From: Halapricum desulfuricans
GTDB lineage: Archaea > Halobacteriota > Halobacteria > Halobacteriales > Haloarculaceae
Assembly: GCF_017094505.1 (NCBI RefSeq)
Contig: NZ_CP064787.1
Location: forward strand, 2,542,001 to 2,606,000
Length of the DNA: 64,000 bases
Direction: 5' to 3'
The position numbers and the translations under genes are program-made. Under the pieces are notes generated by a model. It was not told where the DNA came from. It saw only the letters and a program-made list of their open reading frames with translations, and ran no database searches. This document shows, piece by piece, positions 44,600 to 53,742 of this stretch (its first letter is position 1; every line of letters starts with the position of its first letter).

Positions 44600-45241
44600 T
44601 CACCCGAAGTTCTCGACCTTCGCGGCCTCGGCGTCGCCGCCGGCCGCCTCGAGAGCGTCCATCGCGACATCGAGGAAGTCCGCGAACCCGTAGACGAACA
44701 CCTGCGCGTCCTCGACGGCCGCAAGTGCGGCCGCCGTGGGATCGGTCAGGTCCGCGTTCGCCTCGACGATTCGGACGAACGCGCCCGACTCGGACAACCG
44801 CTCCAGCCGGTCGCGATGGATCGGGTCGTCGTCCCGGTAGACGATCGCCGCGGCGTGGTCGGCGGCCACGGCGCGTTCGCCGATGCCGACCGCGGGGCCG
44901 ACGCCGGGCCCGCCGGCCAGCACGACGACGTCGGTCTCGCCCTCGTAGTAGGCGTCGCCGAACGGGCCGGTGACGGGCACCGAGTCCCCGGGTTTCAGGT
45001 CGGCGAGCAGTGGCGCGACTGCACCGTCAGGGTCGATCCCGACCGTGACCTCGAAGGTGTCCGCGACGTCCGGCGAGGAGATCGTGTAGAACCGCGATTG
45101 CTCGCCCTCTTCGGTGTCGAGCGTGAGTTTGACGAACTGTCCGGGGCGGGCCGAAAAGGAGGGCGGCGTCTCGAAGGCGACGGCGATCGAGTCCGGGCCG
45201 ACCGACTCGACCGACGCGACGGTGAATGGCGTTCGATCCAT
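44600..45241 (-). CDS. Flavin-dependent oxidoreductase, ferredoxin-NADP reductase-like
   Basis: 213 residues from the ATG at 45241. The FAD-binding barrel has RFYTISSP (RxYS-type motif that holds flavin), and the C-terminal NAD(P) domain has VVVLAGGPGVGPAVG and the terminal aromatic region. There is no [2Fe-2S] domain. It is shorter than typical FNRs and resembles a stand-alone reductase passing electrons between NAD(P)H and ferredoxin. It is divergent from korAB, whose products reduce ferredoxin, so it may recycle that ferredoxin; this is inference from position. Confidence 0.85.
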   Translation of the reverse strand: MDRTPFTVASVESVGPDSIAVAFETPPSFSARPGQFVKLTLDTEEGEQSRFYTISSPDVADTFEVTVGIDPDGAVAPLLADLKPGDSVPVTGPFGDAYYEGETDVVVLAGGPGVGPAVGIGERAVAADHAAAIVYRDDDPIHRDRLERLSESGAFVRIVEANADLTDPTAAALAAVEDAQVFVYGFADFLDVAMDALEAAGGDAEAAKVENFG

Positions 45242-45340
45242 GCAATCTCCTTCGGACGGCCGGCGAATGGTCCTTTCGGAAGGGACAATTACGGAGCCGG
45301 AAAAACGCCCGGTCCGCCGGCATCGATTCGTGATTCCCGA

Positions 45341-45350
45341 AGGCTTTTGC
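45341..45350 (+). promoter_or_regulatory. TATA-like element of korAB
   Basis: AGGCTTTTGC is centred ~31 bp before the ATG at 45377. A near-identical AGGCTTTTG precedes nac at a similar distance. Confidence 0.35.
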
Positions 45351-45376
45351 TCGGCCGGTTTGAATTCTGCCTCATC

Positions 45377-47131
45377 ATGCATGAGGATCTCAACTGGGCC
45401 ATCGGTGGCGAGGCCGGCGACGGGATCGACTCGACGGGCAAGATCTTCGCTCGCGCGCTCTCCCGTGCCGGCCGCCACGTCTACACCTCCAAGGACTTCG
45501 CCTCGCGCATCCGCGGGGGCTACACGGCCTACAAGGTCCGCACGGCGGTCGAGCAGGTCGGCAGCGTCGTCGACCGGCTCGACGTGCTGATCGCGCTGAC
45601 CGAGCGGACCATCGACGAGAACCTCGACGAACTCCACGAGGGCAGCGTTATCATCTACGACGGCGAGCAGGCGACGATGGGAGACGTCGAAATTCCGGAG
45701 GGAATGATCGGGCTCGACGTCCCGCTGCAGCGCCTCGCCGAGGACGCCGGCGGGTCGATCATGCGCAACGTCGTCGCGCTCGGGGCGGCCTGCGAGGTGA
45801 CGGCGTTCCCGATCGAGAACCTCGACGAGGCGCTTGAGAAGCGCTTCGGCGACAAGGGCAGGGCCATCGTCGAGAACAACAGGGACGCCGCCCGGCTCGG
45901 TCGGGAGTACGTCCGCGAGAACTACGATCACGAGTTCCCCTACGATCTGGAGACGACCGACGAGGATTACGTCCTGCTGAACGGCGACGAGGCCATCGGC
46001 ATGGGCGCGATCGCCGCCGGCTGTCGGTTCTACGCCGGCTACCCGATCACCCCGGCGACGGACATCATGGAGTATCTCACCGGCCGGATCGAACAGTTCG
46101 GCGGGGCGGTCGTCCAGGCCGAGGACGAACTCGCGGCGATCAACCTGGCGCTGGGGGCCGCCCGCGCCGGCGCACGCGCGATGACAGGTACTTCCGGCCC
46201 GGGGATCGACCTGATGAGCGAGACGTTCGGGCTCGTGGCGACCACGGAGACGCCGCTGGTGATCGCAAACGTGATGCGGTCCGGTCCCTCGACCGGGATG
46301 CCGACAAAGCAGGGCCAGGAGGACCTGAACGCGATGCTCTACGGCGGCCACGGCGAGATCCCGCGGTTCGTCCTCGCGCCGACCTCGATTTCGGAGTGTT
46401 TCCACAGGACGATCGAGGCGTTCAACCTCGCCGAGAAGTACCAGCTGCCGGTGTATCTCACGGCCGACCTGTCGCTTGCGGTCACCGAGCGGACCTACGA
46501 CCCCGGGGAGTTCGACATGGACGACGTCGAGATCGAGCGCGGGAAGGTCGTCGACGAATCGGACGTCGAGGAGTGGCTCGACGAGGAGGGGCGGTTCCGG
46601 GCGCACGCGGCGACCGAGGACGGGGTCAGCCCGCGGGCGTTCCCGGGGACGGCCGACGGCGCGCACATGACGACCGGGCTCGAACACGACGAACTCGGAC
46701 GCCGCACCGAGGACGAGGACGTGCGCGTCGAACAGGTCCAGAAGCGCCGGCGGAAAGTCGAGACCGCACGCGAACGCGAGGACTTCGAGCCCAGAGAGTT
46801 CGGCGACCCGGACGCCGACACGCTCGTGCTCACGTGGGGCTCCAACGAGGGGGCGATACGGGAAGCGATGGCACAGCTGGAGAGCGTGTCGGTCAGGTTG
46901 CTCTCGGTGCCGTACCTGTTCCCGCGTCCGGACCTCACGGACGCGGTCGAGGCCGCCGAGGACGTGCTCGTCGTCGAGGCGAACGCGACCGGACAGTTCG
47001 CGGACCTGGTCGAACAGGACACGCTACAGCGCGTCCAGTCCGTTACCAAGTACACCGGCGTCCGGTTCAAGGCCGACGAGCTGGCTGAGGCGATCCGCGA
47101 CGCCGTCGCGAAGACGGAGGTTCCACAATGA
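45377..47131 (+). CDS. korA: 2-oxoacid:ferredoxin oxidoreductase, alpha subunit (fused gamma-alpha)
   Basis: 584 residues from the ATG at 45377; a longer frame upstream overlaps the divergent reductase gene and is rejected. The N-terminal gamma-type domain (1-180; WAIGGEAGDGIDSTG) is followed by the alpha domain (~195-584; GDEAIGMGAIAAGCRFYAGYP). It oxidises a 2-oxoacid plus CoA to acyl-CoA, reducing ferredoxin. Haloarchaea have two such enzymes, for pyruvate and 2-oxoglutarate; the fused layout and length fit the 2-oxoglutarate enzyme, but substrate is not proven. korB overlaps its stop by 4 bp. Confidence 0.92.
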   Translation: MHEDLNWAIGGEAGDGIDSTGKIFARALSRAGRHVYTSKDFASRIRGGYTAYKVRTAVEQVGSVVDRLDVLIALTERTIDENLDELHEGSVIIYDGEQATMGDVEIPEGMIGLDVPLQRLAEDAGGSIMRNVVALGAACEVTAFPIENLDEALEKRFGDKGRAIVENNRDAARLGREYVRENYDHEFPYDLETTDEDYVLLNGDEAIGMGAIAAGCRFYAGYPITPATDIMEYLTGRIEQFGGAVVQAEDELAAINLALGAARAGARAMTGTSGPGIDLMSETFGLVATTETPLVIANVMRSGPSTGMPTKQGQEDLNAMLYGGHGEIPRFVLAPTSISECFHRTIEAFNLAEKYQLPVYLTADLSLAVTERTYDPGEFDMDDVEIERGKVVDESDVEEWLDEEGRFRAHAATEDGVSPRAFPGTADGAHMTTGLEHDELGRRTEDEDVRVEQVQKRRRKVETAREREDFEPREFGDPDADTLVLTWGSNEGAIREAMAQLESVSVRLLSVPYLFPRPDLTDAVEAAEDVLVVEANATGQFADLVEQDTLQRVQSVTKYTGVRFKADELAEAIRDAVAKTEVPQ

Positions 47132-47991
47132 GTTCCGACGCCCACTTCACGGACTTCAAGTCCGACAAGCAACCCACCTGGTGTCCCGGCTGTGGCGACT
47201 TCGGGACGATGAACGGCATGATGAAAGCGCTGGCCGAGACCGGCAACCGCCCCGACGAGACGTTCCTCGTCGCGGGGATCGGCTGCTCGGGCAAGATCGG
47301 GACCTACATGCACAGCTACGCGCTGCACGGCGTCCACGGTCGCGCGCTACCGGTCGGGACCGGCGTAAAGTTGGCCAACCCCGACCTCGAGGTGATGGTC
47401 GCCGGCGGCGACGGCGACGGCTACTCGATCGGCGTCGGCCACTTCATCCACGCCGTCCGCCGGAACGTCGACATGACCTACGTCGTCATGGACAACCGGA
47501 TCTACGGACTGACCAAGGGCCAGGCCTCGCCCACCTCGCGGAAGGACTTCGAGACCTCGACCTCGCCCGAAGGGACGAACGTTCCGCCCGTCAACCCGAA
47601 GGCGCTGGCGCTGTCGGCGGGCGGCACCTTCATCGCACAGTCCTTTTCGTCGGACTCGCAGCGACACACCGAACTCGTCAAGCAGGCCATCGAACACGAC
47701 GGGTTCGGGTTCGTCAACGTCTACAGCCCCTGCGTGACGTTCAACGACGTCGACACCTACGATTACTTCCGGGACTCGATCGTGGACGTGGAAGACATCG
47801 ACCACGATCCGGGGAGTTTCGACCAGGCGAAAGACCGGATCCTCGACAGCGAGAAAGAGCACATCGGCGTCCTCTATCGGGACGAGGACAGCGTTCCCTA
47901 CGGGGAACGCGAGGGGATCGAGGGCAGCATGGCCGAGATTCCCGATGGTGCGCCCGACGGCGCGACTGACCTGGTCCGGGAATTTTACTGA
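47128..47991 (+). CDS. korB: 2-oxoacid:ferredoxin oxidoreductase, beta subunit
   Basis: 287 residues. TPP-binding motif GDGDGYSIGVGHFIHAVRRN followed by NRIYGLTKGQASPTS is typical of the beta subunit, as is WCPGCGDFG at the N-terminus, which includes Cys residues for the [4Fe-4S] cluster. It works as a heterodimer with korA. The start overlaps korA as ATGA. It is convergent with truA; the stop codons are 40 bp apart. Confidence 0.93.
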   Translation: MSSDAHFTDFKSDKQPTWCPGCGDFGTMNGMMKALAETGNRPDETFLVAGIGCSGKIGTYMHSYALHGVHGRALPVGTGVKLANPDLEVMVAGGDGDGYSIGVGHFIHAVRRNVDMTYVVMDNRIYGLTKGQASPTSRKDFETSTSPEGTNVPPVNPKALALSAGGTFIAQSFSSDSQRHTELVKQAIEHDGFGFVNVYSPCVTFNDVDTYDYFRDSIVDVEDIDHDPGSFDQAKDRILDSEKEHIGVLYRDEDSVPYGEREGIEGSMAEIPDGAPDGATDLVREFY

Positions 47992-48031
47992 TCGGTACAG
48001 CGACGATGCCGTCTCGGATCGACCGGGACTG

Positions 48032-48859
48032 TCACTGATCGTCAGCGGACTCCCTGTCGCCTGCCATACCGTCCCGGATCGACCGTGCGACCCGCGCCCG
48101 GGAGCGCAACTGTTCGTGACGCTGTCCGAACACCGTCCGTGCGCTTTCGGCCGCCTCGTCGTCGACCCGGAACGGTACGTCGGGGTAGACGACGTCGGTC
48201 AGCACGAGCGGTGCCGGCGGGGCCGGAGCGATTCCCTCCGGGCCGTCCAGCGGTTCGGGGCTGAGGACGCGCTCGATCCGGTCGCGGCCGGCCTCGCCGC
48301 GGGCGAACGCCTCGAGCAGCGTCACGAGCCGCCGGACCAGTTGCCGGGCGAACCCGCCCGCCCGGAACGCGATTTCGAGGAACGGCCCGTCGCGTTCGAC
48401 CCCGACGGCGAGGTCGCGGACGGTCCCGGTCTCGTCCGGCGTGAGATTGTGGAAGTCGCGCTCGCCGGCGAGCAGTCGCGCTCCGTCGCGGGCCCGTGAG
48501 CGCTCGATCCCGGGCGCGTAGAGAGCGTACGTGTAGCCGCGCTCGACGGCGTCGTGGGTCGCGTGAAACCCGTCGGGAACGTCCGCGCACGCCCAGGCGC
48601 GAACGTCTTCGGGAAGCGCGCTGTTGAACGCCGCCGGCGAGAGCCACTCGGGGGCCTCAAAGGCGACCGTCTGTGCGAGCGCCGAGACGCCGGCGTCGGT
48701 CCGGCCCGCGGCGGCGTAGCCCGGCGGCGTATCGCCCTCGAACGGGACGTCCAGCTCGCGAAGCGCGGACAGCAGCGCGTCGGCCACCGTCGCCACGTCG
48801 GGCTGGCGCTGGAACCCGTGGAACGGACGGCCGTCGTAGGCGATCCGGAACGCGCGCAT
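48032..48859 (-). CDS. truA: tRNA pseudouridine synthase TruA
   Basis: 275 residues from the ATG at 48859 (MRAFRIAYDGRPFHGFQRQPD). The catalytic Asp55 is in GRTDAGVSALAQ. The enzyme makes pseudouridine at positions 38-40 of the tRNA anticodon arm. An in-frame upstream extension (to 48994) does not fit the family. Its promoter contains an 11-bp perfect inverted repeat around the TATA-like element, so it may be under specific control, unusual for a tRNA-modification gene. Confidence 0.93.
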   Translation of the reverse strand: MRAFRIAYDGRPFHGFQRQPDVATVADALLSALRELDVPFEGDTPPGYAAAGRTDAGVSALAQTVAFEAPEWLSPAAFNSALPEDVRAWACADVPDGFHATHDAVERGYTYALYAPGIERSRARDGARLLAGERDFHNLTPDETGTVRDLAVGVERDGPFLEIAFRAGGFARQLVRRLVTLLEAFARGEAGRDRIERVLSPEPLDGPEGIAPAPPAPLVLTDVVYPDVPFRVDDEAAESARTVFGQRHEQLRSRARVARSIRDGMAGDRESADDQ

Positions 48860-48872
48860 ACCGGGGGTTCGC

Positions 48873-48902
48873 CGGGGACCGAAAAGACACGTTCGGTCCC
48901 CG
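48873..48902. promoter_or_regulatory. 11-bp perfect inverted repeat spanning the truA promoter
   Basis: CGGGGACCGAA (48873-48883) and TTCGGTCCCCG (48892-48902) are exact reverse complements around 8 bp. On the minus strand the centre contributes GTCTTTTCGG, a TATA-like box ~27 bp before the truA ATG at 48859. A bound protein would block the promoter. The other reading is an RNA hairpin of a longer leader. Confidence 0.6.
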
Positions 48903-49118
48903 CCGATTCCGGACGCGCTGCGCTCACGACACCGGATAGGGCGGCGAACCTCCTCGAGACGAACGCGTACTGCATGGACGCCAGATTCTGGCACGGAGAC
49001 AACTCCTTAGTAGTGCACGACGAAGAACGAAGTATGCGAACAGATACCACGCGAGGCGGCGAAGACGTCAACGAACGGACAGGAGACGATACTACCAGCA
49101 CGAGGGGGACAGCGAGCC

Positions 49119-49745
49119 ATGTTCGCGGATCGGACTGACGCCGGCCGTCGGCTCGCCGACGCGGTCGCGGACGCCGGCGTCGAGGCCGACGTGGTGCTTG
49201 CGATCCCGCGCGGCGGGTTGCCGGTCGGGCGCGTCGTCGCGGACCGACTCGGCGTTCCGCTCGACATCGTCGCGGCGCGGAAACTCGGGGCGCCGGGCAA
49301 TCCCGAACTCGCGATCGGGGCCGTCGCCAGCGACGGGACCGCGTGGCTGAACGACTCGCTCATTGACGACCTCGGCGTCGGGGACCCGTACGTCAGCGAG
49401 CAGCTCGAGCGCGAACAGCGGCAGGCGCGGGAGAAAATCGAGCGCTACCGCGGCGATCGACCGCCGCTGGACCTGCGGGCAAAGCGCGTGCTCGTCGTCG
49501 ACGACGGCGTCGCGACGGGCGCGACGACGACCGCGTGTCTCAGGCAGGTCACTGACGCGGGCGCGGACCGCGTCGTGCTGGCCGTGCCGGTCGCTCCGGC
49601 CGGGACTCTCGAGCGGCTGCGCACCGAAGCCGACGACGTGATCTGCGTCGACGTTCCGTCGGATTTCCGCGCTGTCGGGCAGTTCTACACGACGTTCGAG
49701 CAGGTCTCGGACGAACGGGCCCGATCGTATCTCGGCGACAGGTAG
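49119..49745 (+). CDS. Phosphoribosyltransferase family protein
   Basis: 208 residues. The PRPP-binding motif VLVVDDGVATGATTTA (residues ~127-142) is intact, and the N-terminal IPRGGLPVGRVVA is typical of the ComF/predicted PRTase group. It probably acts on a base or a nucleoside with PRPP, but the substrate is unknown. A short open frame (49034-49138, 34 codons) overlaps its start. The gene is monocistronic. Confidence 0.85.
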   Translation: MFADRTDAGRRLADAVADAGVEADVVLAIPRGGLPVGRVVADRLGVPLDIVAARKLGAPGNPELAIGAVASDGTAWLNDSLIDDLGVGDPYVSEQLEREQRQAREKIERYRGDRPPLDLRAKRVLVVDDGVATGATTTACLRQVTDAGADRVVLAVPVAPAGTLERLRTEADDVICVDVPSDFRAVGQFYTTFEQVSDERARSYLGDR

Positions 49746-49829
49746 CTGGGCGACAGGACGACAACAGTGCCGGCCCGATCACAGAGTCGACCGAAACCGT
49801 CAGGTTGTTACCCCCCATCAGTACCGCGT

Positions 49830-50501
49830 ATGTACGATGCGGTCGTCTTCGACAACGACGGCGTGCTTCTGGAGTTGACAGGCATGCCGCCACACTACGA
49901 GGGTGCGAGAGACGCGTTCGCCGCCGTCGGTGTCGACGATCCGGCCGAGGAGGACGTCAAGGCGATGAGCATCGGCGTCACAGTCCCTGATCTCCGGGGG
50001 GTCTGTGAGCGCTACGGCCTCGACCCGGAGACGTTCTGGCGCGCTCGCGACCGGGAGATCGCCCGCAAGCAGCAGGCCGAAATGCGCGCCGGTCGCAAGG
50101 AGCCGTACGACGACATCGAGGCCCTTGCGGCGCTCGAGCTGCCGCTGGGCGTCGTCAGTTCGAATCAGGACGCGACCGTCGAGTTCGCCTTCGAGTACTT
50201 CGACCTCGATCGACACTTCCAGACCGTCTACGGCCGGCCGCCGACCGTCGAGAGCCTCCGCCGAAAGAAGCCCGAGCCCTACTACATCGAGCAGGCGCTG
50301 TCGGATCTCGGCACCCGAGACGCGCTGTACGTGGGCGACAGCGAGACCGACATTCAGGCCGCCCACGCCGCCGGCATCGACGCCGCCTTCGTCAGGCGTT
50401 CACACCGCGCCGACCTCGAGCTGTCGTCCACCCCTGACTACGAGGTCGACGGGCTCGACGAGGTGGCCGAGCTGATCGTAGCCGGTTCGGCCAGTGATTG
50501 A
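49830..50501 (+). CDS. HAD-superfamily hydrolase, phosphoglycolate phosphatase-like
   Basis: 223 residues from the ATG at 49830. The nucleophile motif FDNDGVLL (Asp8 and Asp10), motif II GVVSSNQ, the Lys in RRKKPEP and the DSETD acidic motif near 172 are all present. The helical cap inserted after motif I makes it subfamily I. It hydrolyses a small phosphomonoester, probably phosphoglycolate or a similar compound. It converges on trpS, the stop codons being 26 bp apart. Confidence 0.88.
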   Translation: MYDAVVFDNDGVLLELTGMPPHYEGARDAFAAVGVDDPAEEDVKAMSIGVTVPDLRGVCERYGLDPETFWRARDREIARKQQAEMRAGRKEPYDDIEALAALELPLGVVSSNQDATVEFAFEYFDLDRHFQTVYGRPPTVESLRRKKPEPYYIEQALSDLGTRDALYVGDSETDIQAAHAAGIDAAFVRRSHRADLELSSTPDYEVDGLDEVAELIVAGSASD

Positions 50502-50527
50502 TCGCTGTCAGTGCCAGCGATTGATCG

Positions 50528-52123
50528 CTACCGTCGTCGCTTGCGGTCGCTGTCGAAGTCGATGTCCAGTTCGTCCAGTTTCGCTTCCCACTCGGCGCGT
50601 TTCTCCTGGTGGTCTTCGAGGAAGGCTTCCATCAGTTCGGCGGCCTGTTCCTTGCAGCCGCCACAGAGGCGTTCGCCGTTGACACACTCCTCGTAGACCT
50701 CGGTGGCGAACTCGTCGTCGTCGCCGGAGAGCAGGTACGCGTACAGTTCATAGACTGGACACTCGTCGGCCTTGCCGCCGAGCTCGCGCTGCTCTTCGGC
50801 CGTCTCGCGCCCGCCCGTGGTGGCGGCTCTGACCTTGTCGTAGCCCTCGGAGGGATCGTCGAGCAGCGAGATGTGACTCGCAGGGATCGACGAGGACATC
50901 TTGCCGCCGGTGAGGCCAGTCATGAACCGATGATAGATCGAAGACGGCGACAGGAAGCCGTAGCCGCCGTGGTCGATCTCGACCTGCCGGGCGAGTTCCT
51001 CGGCCTCCGCGCGGGAGAGATCGAAGGCGTCGACGTGGGCCTCGTAGACGCGCTTCTCGCCGTCGATGGCCTCGATCAGCGCGTCGAAGGCCTCGTCGGT
51101 CGCGTTGCGATCGAGGAACCGCGTCCGCGGCCGTAGCGGCTCCTTGCCCGCCTCTTTGAGCATCATGATGACCGAATCCGTGGTGGTCGCGTTCGGATCG
51201 GTCGCGTCGGGATCGCGCTCGCTTTCGAGATAGCGGGCGGCGTCCCCACAGCGGGTCGTCTCGTTGGGGTGGCGCTCGCTGAGCGCGTCGTAGGCTTCGG
51301 CGATGATCGCCCGCTCGTCGGGATCGGCCTCGAAGCTCGCGAACGCCTCGGTCACCTTGAAGTAGCGCATCCGTGCCGCGAGATCGCGGGCCAGCCGCAT
51401 GTGCGGGTCCTGATCGGGGCCGACCGGGATCACCGTGGGCTTGGGCTCCTCGAGCTGGGGGTAGAGGATGTCGGCCATCTGCGTGACGACGCTCTGCATG
51501 TGACTGACGTCCGTCTCGCCGTCGAAGTCGTAGATCGCCTGCAGCTCCGAGAAGTTGGCCTTCGCGCCCAGTTCGAACCCCAGGTCCTGCACCTCCCGGT
51601 TGTCCGACTGGCGGTAGAGTTCGCCTTCCTCGGGATCAAAGCCCAGCGCGAGCAGCGAGAGGACGTAGTTGCGCGCGTGTTCGTCGATCTCCTCCCAGGA
51701 GAGTTCGCGGGCGGCGTGGGCCTCCAGGTCGGCGATCAGCCCGTAGGCGTCGCCGCCCTGCTGTTGATGCCAGATGATCTCGTCGAAGACCAGCTTGTGG
51801 CCGATGTGGGGGTCGCCGGTCGGCATGAACCCCGACAGCGCGGCGAACGATTCGTCGTTGCGCATCGCCTCGGCGACGGGCCGGTAGTCACGATGGCCGA
51901 AGATGACGCCCCTGCGCATCAGGTAGTGGGGGTTCGGCACCTCCGGCAGGACCGCCTCGAAGGACTCGATGCCGAACTGCTCGAACAGCTTGCGGTAGTC
52001 GTCGACGGTCGCCGAGCCCCACGGGTCGAGGGTCACGTCGTCGGCACCGGCCGCCGCGCCGCCGTCAGTTTGCGGTCGTCGATTGCCTGTCGGTTCGTCG
52101 TCGGGGTCTGAATCTCGCGTCAT
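50528..52123 (-). CDS. trpS: Tryptophan-tRNA ligase
   Basis: 531 residues, archaeal/eukaryotic type, class I synthetase. The HIGH motif is in FMPTGDPHIGHK, and KMSSS is in GGKMSSSIPASH. The N-terminal ~30 residues are an acidic haloarchaeal extension. A C-terminal CGGC pair and acidic helices follow. It charges tRNA-Trp. The 489-bp region upstream is unusually long for this genome and contains a strong hairpin and a repeated CATATG, pointing to leader-mediated or operator-mediated control. Confidence 0.95.
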   Translation of the reverse strand: MTRDSDPDDEPTGNRRPQTDGGAAAGADDVTLDPWGSATVDDYRKLFEQFGIESFEAVLPEVPNPHYLMRRGVIFGHRDYRPVAEAMRNDESFAALSGFMPTGDPHIGHKLVFDEIIWHQQQGGDAYGLIADLEAHAARELSWEEIDEHARNYVLSLLALGFDPEEGELYRQSDNREVQDLGFELGAKANFSELQAIYDFDGETDVSHMQSVVTQMADILYPQLEEPKPTVIPVGPDQDPHMRLARDLAARMRYFKVTEAFASFEADPDERAIIAEAYDALSERHPNETTRCGDAARYLESERDPDATDPNATTTDSVIMMLKEAGKEPLRPRTRFLDRNATDEAFDALIEAIDGEKRVYEAHVDAFDLSRAEAEELARQVEIDHGGYGFLSPSSIYHRFMTGLTGGKMSSSIPASHISLLDDPSEGYDKVRAATTGGRETAEEQRELGGKADECPVYELYAYLLSGDDDEFATEVYEECVNGERLCGGCKEQAAELMEAFLEDHQEKRAEWEAKLDELDIDFDSDRKRRR

Positions 52124-52612
52124 TGTGTCGTATCTGGTGTCGTAGTCGTCGTCCCGAAGCCATCTGGCCGAGAAAGCGGAGGGAGCATCGCCGGCCGCGC
52201 CGGCGGGTTAGGCCCGCCGGCCGACGGCCGCGAGACTGTCCACTCCCGGGCCACGCCAGCGCCAGTCCGTGGAAGTGGACGCCATATGCGGTACATATGC
52301 CAAGTGAGACTTATGTGTTCCGGGTCGGTTCGGGACCGCCACTCCGTCCGGGCGACCGCCGAAATACCACGAAAAAACCATCCTCTTTCCGGCCGCAGTC
52401 TTGCGGTTTCCACAGGACTTTTCTTCGGGGGTTCGTTAGCGGCCGGTCAATCCATGACCCGAGACAGTCGTCGCCGCTTCGATGCACAGACGAGCCCGGA
52501 GTCACCAACGGGAGCAGGCCCATAGATGCCCGTTGCTGCGCACCTCGATAACGACCGTTTCGCAAGCGATCACGGAACCACCATATCACTGATCCTGCGC
52601 TTTTGATTACCG
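52124..52612. other. 489-bp divergent spacer with the trpS leader
   Basis: No gene is convincing here. Between trpS (minus) and the TauE/SafE gene (plus) lie: a 9-bp perfect stem with 5-nt loop (52199-52221); two CATATG hexamers 11 bp apart (52283-52288 and 52294-52299); a minus TATA-like CACATAAGT near 52309-52317; and, close to 52582-52590, a plus TATA-like CCATATCAC ~28 bp before the transporter ATG. The stretch 52330-52570 shows nothing I can name. Confidence 0.55.
52199..52221 (-). promoter_or_regulatory. Strong stem-loop in the trpS leader
   Basis: GCCGGCGGG (52199-52207) pairs perfectly with CCCGCCGGC (52213-52221) over a 5-nt loop, 76-98 nt before the trpS ATG. If transcription starts near 52283-52288, this lies inside the leader RNA. 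Confidence 0.55.
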
Positions 52613-53698
52613 ATGAGTGCGACCCGATCCCAACGCCTCCAGAAGTCGTTTCTGAAGTATCAGCACGTGTTCGTGTTCGCAGCGCCGGCGCTGTTCGTGT
52701 TGCTGGTCGTGTTCGCCGCCCCGACAGACGGGAGCGGCGGCTTGGGCTACTGGCTGGAATACTGGTGGTTGTTCCCCTTCTTCCTGCTCGGGGCGATCAC
52801 CGTCAACACCGTCGGTATCAGCGGTTCGGCGCTGTTCGTGCCGTTCCTGATCTTCGTGTTCCCGCTGCTGGCGTTCCCTCTCGAACCGGAGACGATCGTG
52901 AAGGTCGGGCTGATCAGCGAGTCGTTCGGCCTGTCGAGTTCGGCTATCGCGTTCATCCAGTACGGGCTGGTCGATCGACGGCTCGCGCTCACGATCGTCG
53001 CCGGGAGCGTGCCCTTCGTCATCGGCGGTGCGCTCCTGTCGTTTTTCATCCCGGAACCGCTCTTTCACGCGGCGCTCGGTGCGGCGCTGCTGACGGCCGC
53101 GTATCTCATGCTCAAGGCTGATCTCGGACACGGAGAGACTGTCGACGAGAGTCCGAGCGTCTCCGCCGACGGCGGCACGCCGGCGGACCTCCCGGACGAC
53201 GACGGCAAACTCGGTCCTGCCGGCGTCGATACGTCGCCCGAGGGAGAAGTCACTCGCGTCGACCGCGAGGGCGACACCTACCGGTACTCCTGGTCGGGGT
53301 ATCTCGAACGGTTCGCCAACTACAGCGTCGGGGGGACCTTCCAGGGGCTGGCCGGGTTCGGCAGCGGGGAACTCGGCATCATCTCCCAGCTCCGGACGGA
53401 CGTGCCGGCCAGGGTCGCGATCGGGACGAACCACATCATCGTCGCGACGACGGCGATCCTCGCGTCGCTCGTCCACGTGTTCGCCGGGAGCGTCCTGCCC
53501 GGCGTCCACTCACTGACGCTCGCGTCGACGCCCTGGAACATGGTCGTGTTCACCGTCCCGGCGACGGTCACCGGCGGCCAGATCGCGCCGTACGTTTCGA
53601 ACGCGCTCGACACGGGGACGATCCAGAAGGGAGTCGCTGTCCTGTTCGCCCTCATCTCGACGGCGCTGTTCCTGATGGCCGGGGGTGCCGGCGTGTGA
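52613..53698 (+). CDS. TauE/SafE-family sulfite exporter-like membrane protein
   Basis: 361 residues with about 8-9 membrane helices in two halves. These are separated by a ~65-residue acidic loop (residues ~170-235), an insertion not found in short bacterial members. The N-terminal half carries GISGSALFVPFLIF and the C-terminal half GLAGFGSGELGIIS, the Gly-rich repeats of the TauE/SafE family, which export sulfur-containing or organic anions. The stop overlaps a possible GTG start of the UspA gene, which is probably in the same transcript. Confidence 0.88.
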   Translation: MSATRSQRLQKSFLKYQHVFVFAAPALFVLLVVFAAPTDGSGGLGYWLEYWWLFPFFLLGAITVNTVGISGSALFVPFLIFVFPLLAFPLEPETIVKVGLISESFGLSSSAIAFIQYGLVDRRLALTIVAGSVPFVIGGALLSFFIPEPLFHAALGAALLTAAYLMLKADLGHGETVDESPSVSADGGTPADLPDDDGKLGPAGVDTSPEGEVTRVDREGDTYRYSWSGYLERFANYSVGGTFQGLAGFGSGELGIISQLRTDVPARVAIGTNHIIVATTAILASLVHVFAGSVLPGVHSLTLASTPWNMVVFTVPATVTGGQIAPYVSNALDTGTIQKGVAVLFALISTALFLMAGGAGV

Positions 53699-53742
53699 CC
53701 CGGCCAAACGACAACCGTCAGGAGCACGAAGGGAGCGACGAG

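Noticed and set aside
44600-46687. Longer start for the ferredoxin-reductase-like gene, reaching into korA
   Set aside because: The extension would run antisense through most of korA. The recognisable fold begins only at the ATG at 45241.
49034-49138. 34-codon frame overlapping the start of the phosphoribosyltransferase
   Set aside because: It is short, mostly polar, and ends inside the next gene. There is nothing beyond an ATG to support it.
52120-52413. 97-codon minus-strand frame upstream of trpS
   Set aside because: It overlaps the trpS start and the leader hairpin, is Pro/Arg/Thr-rich, and has no conserved motif.
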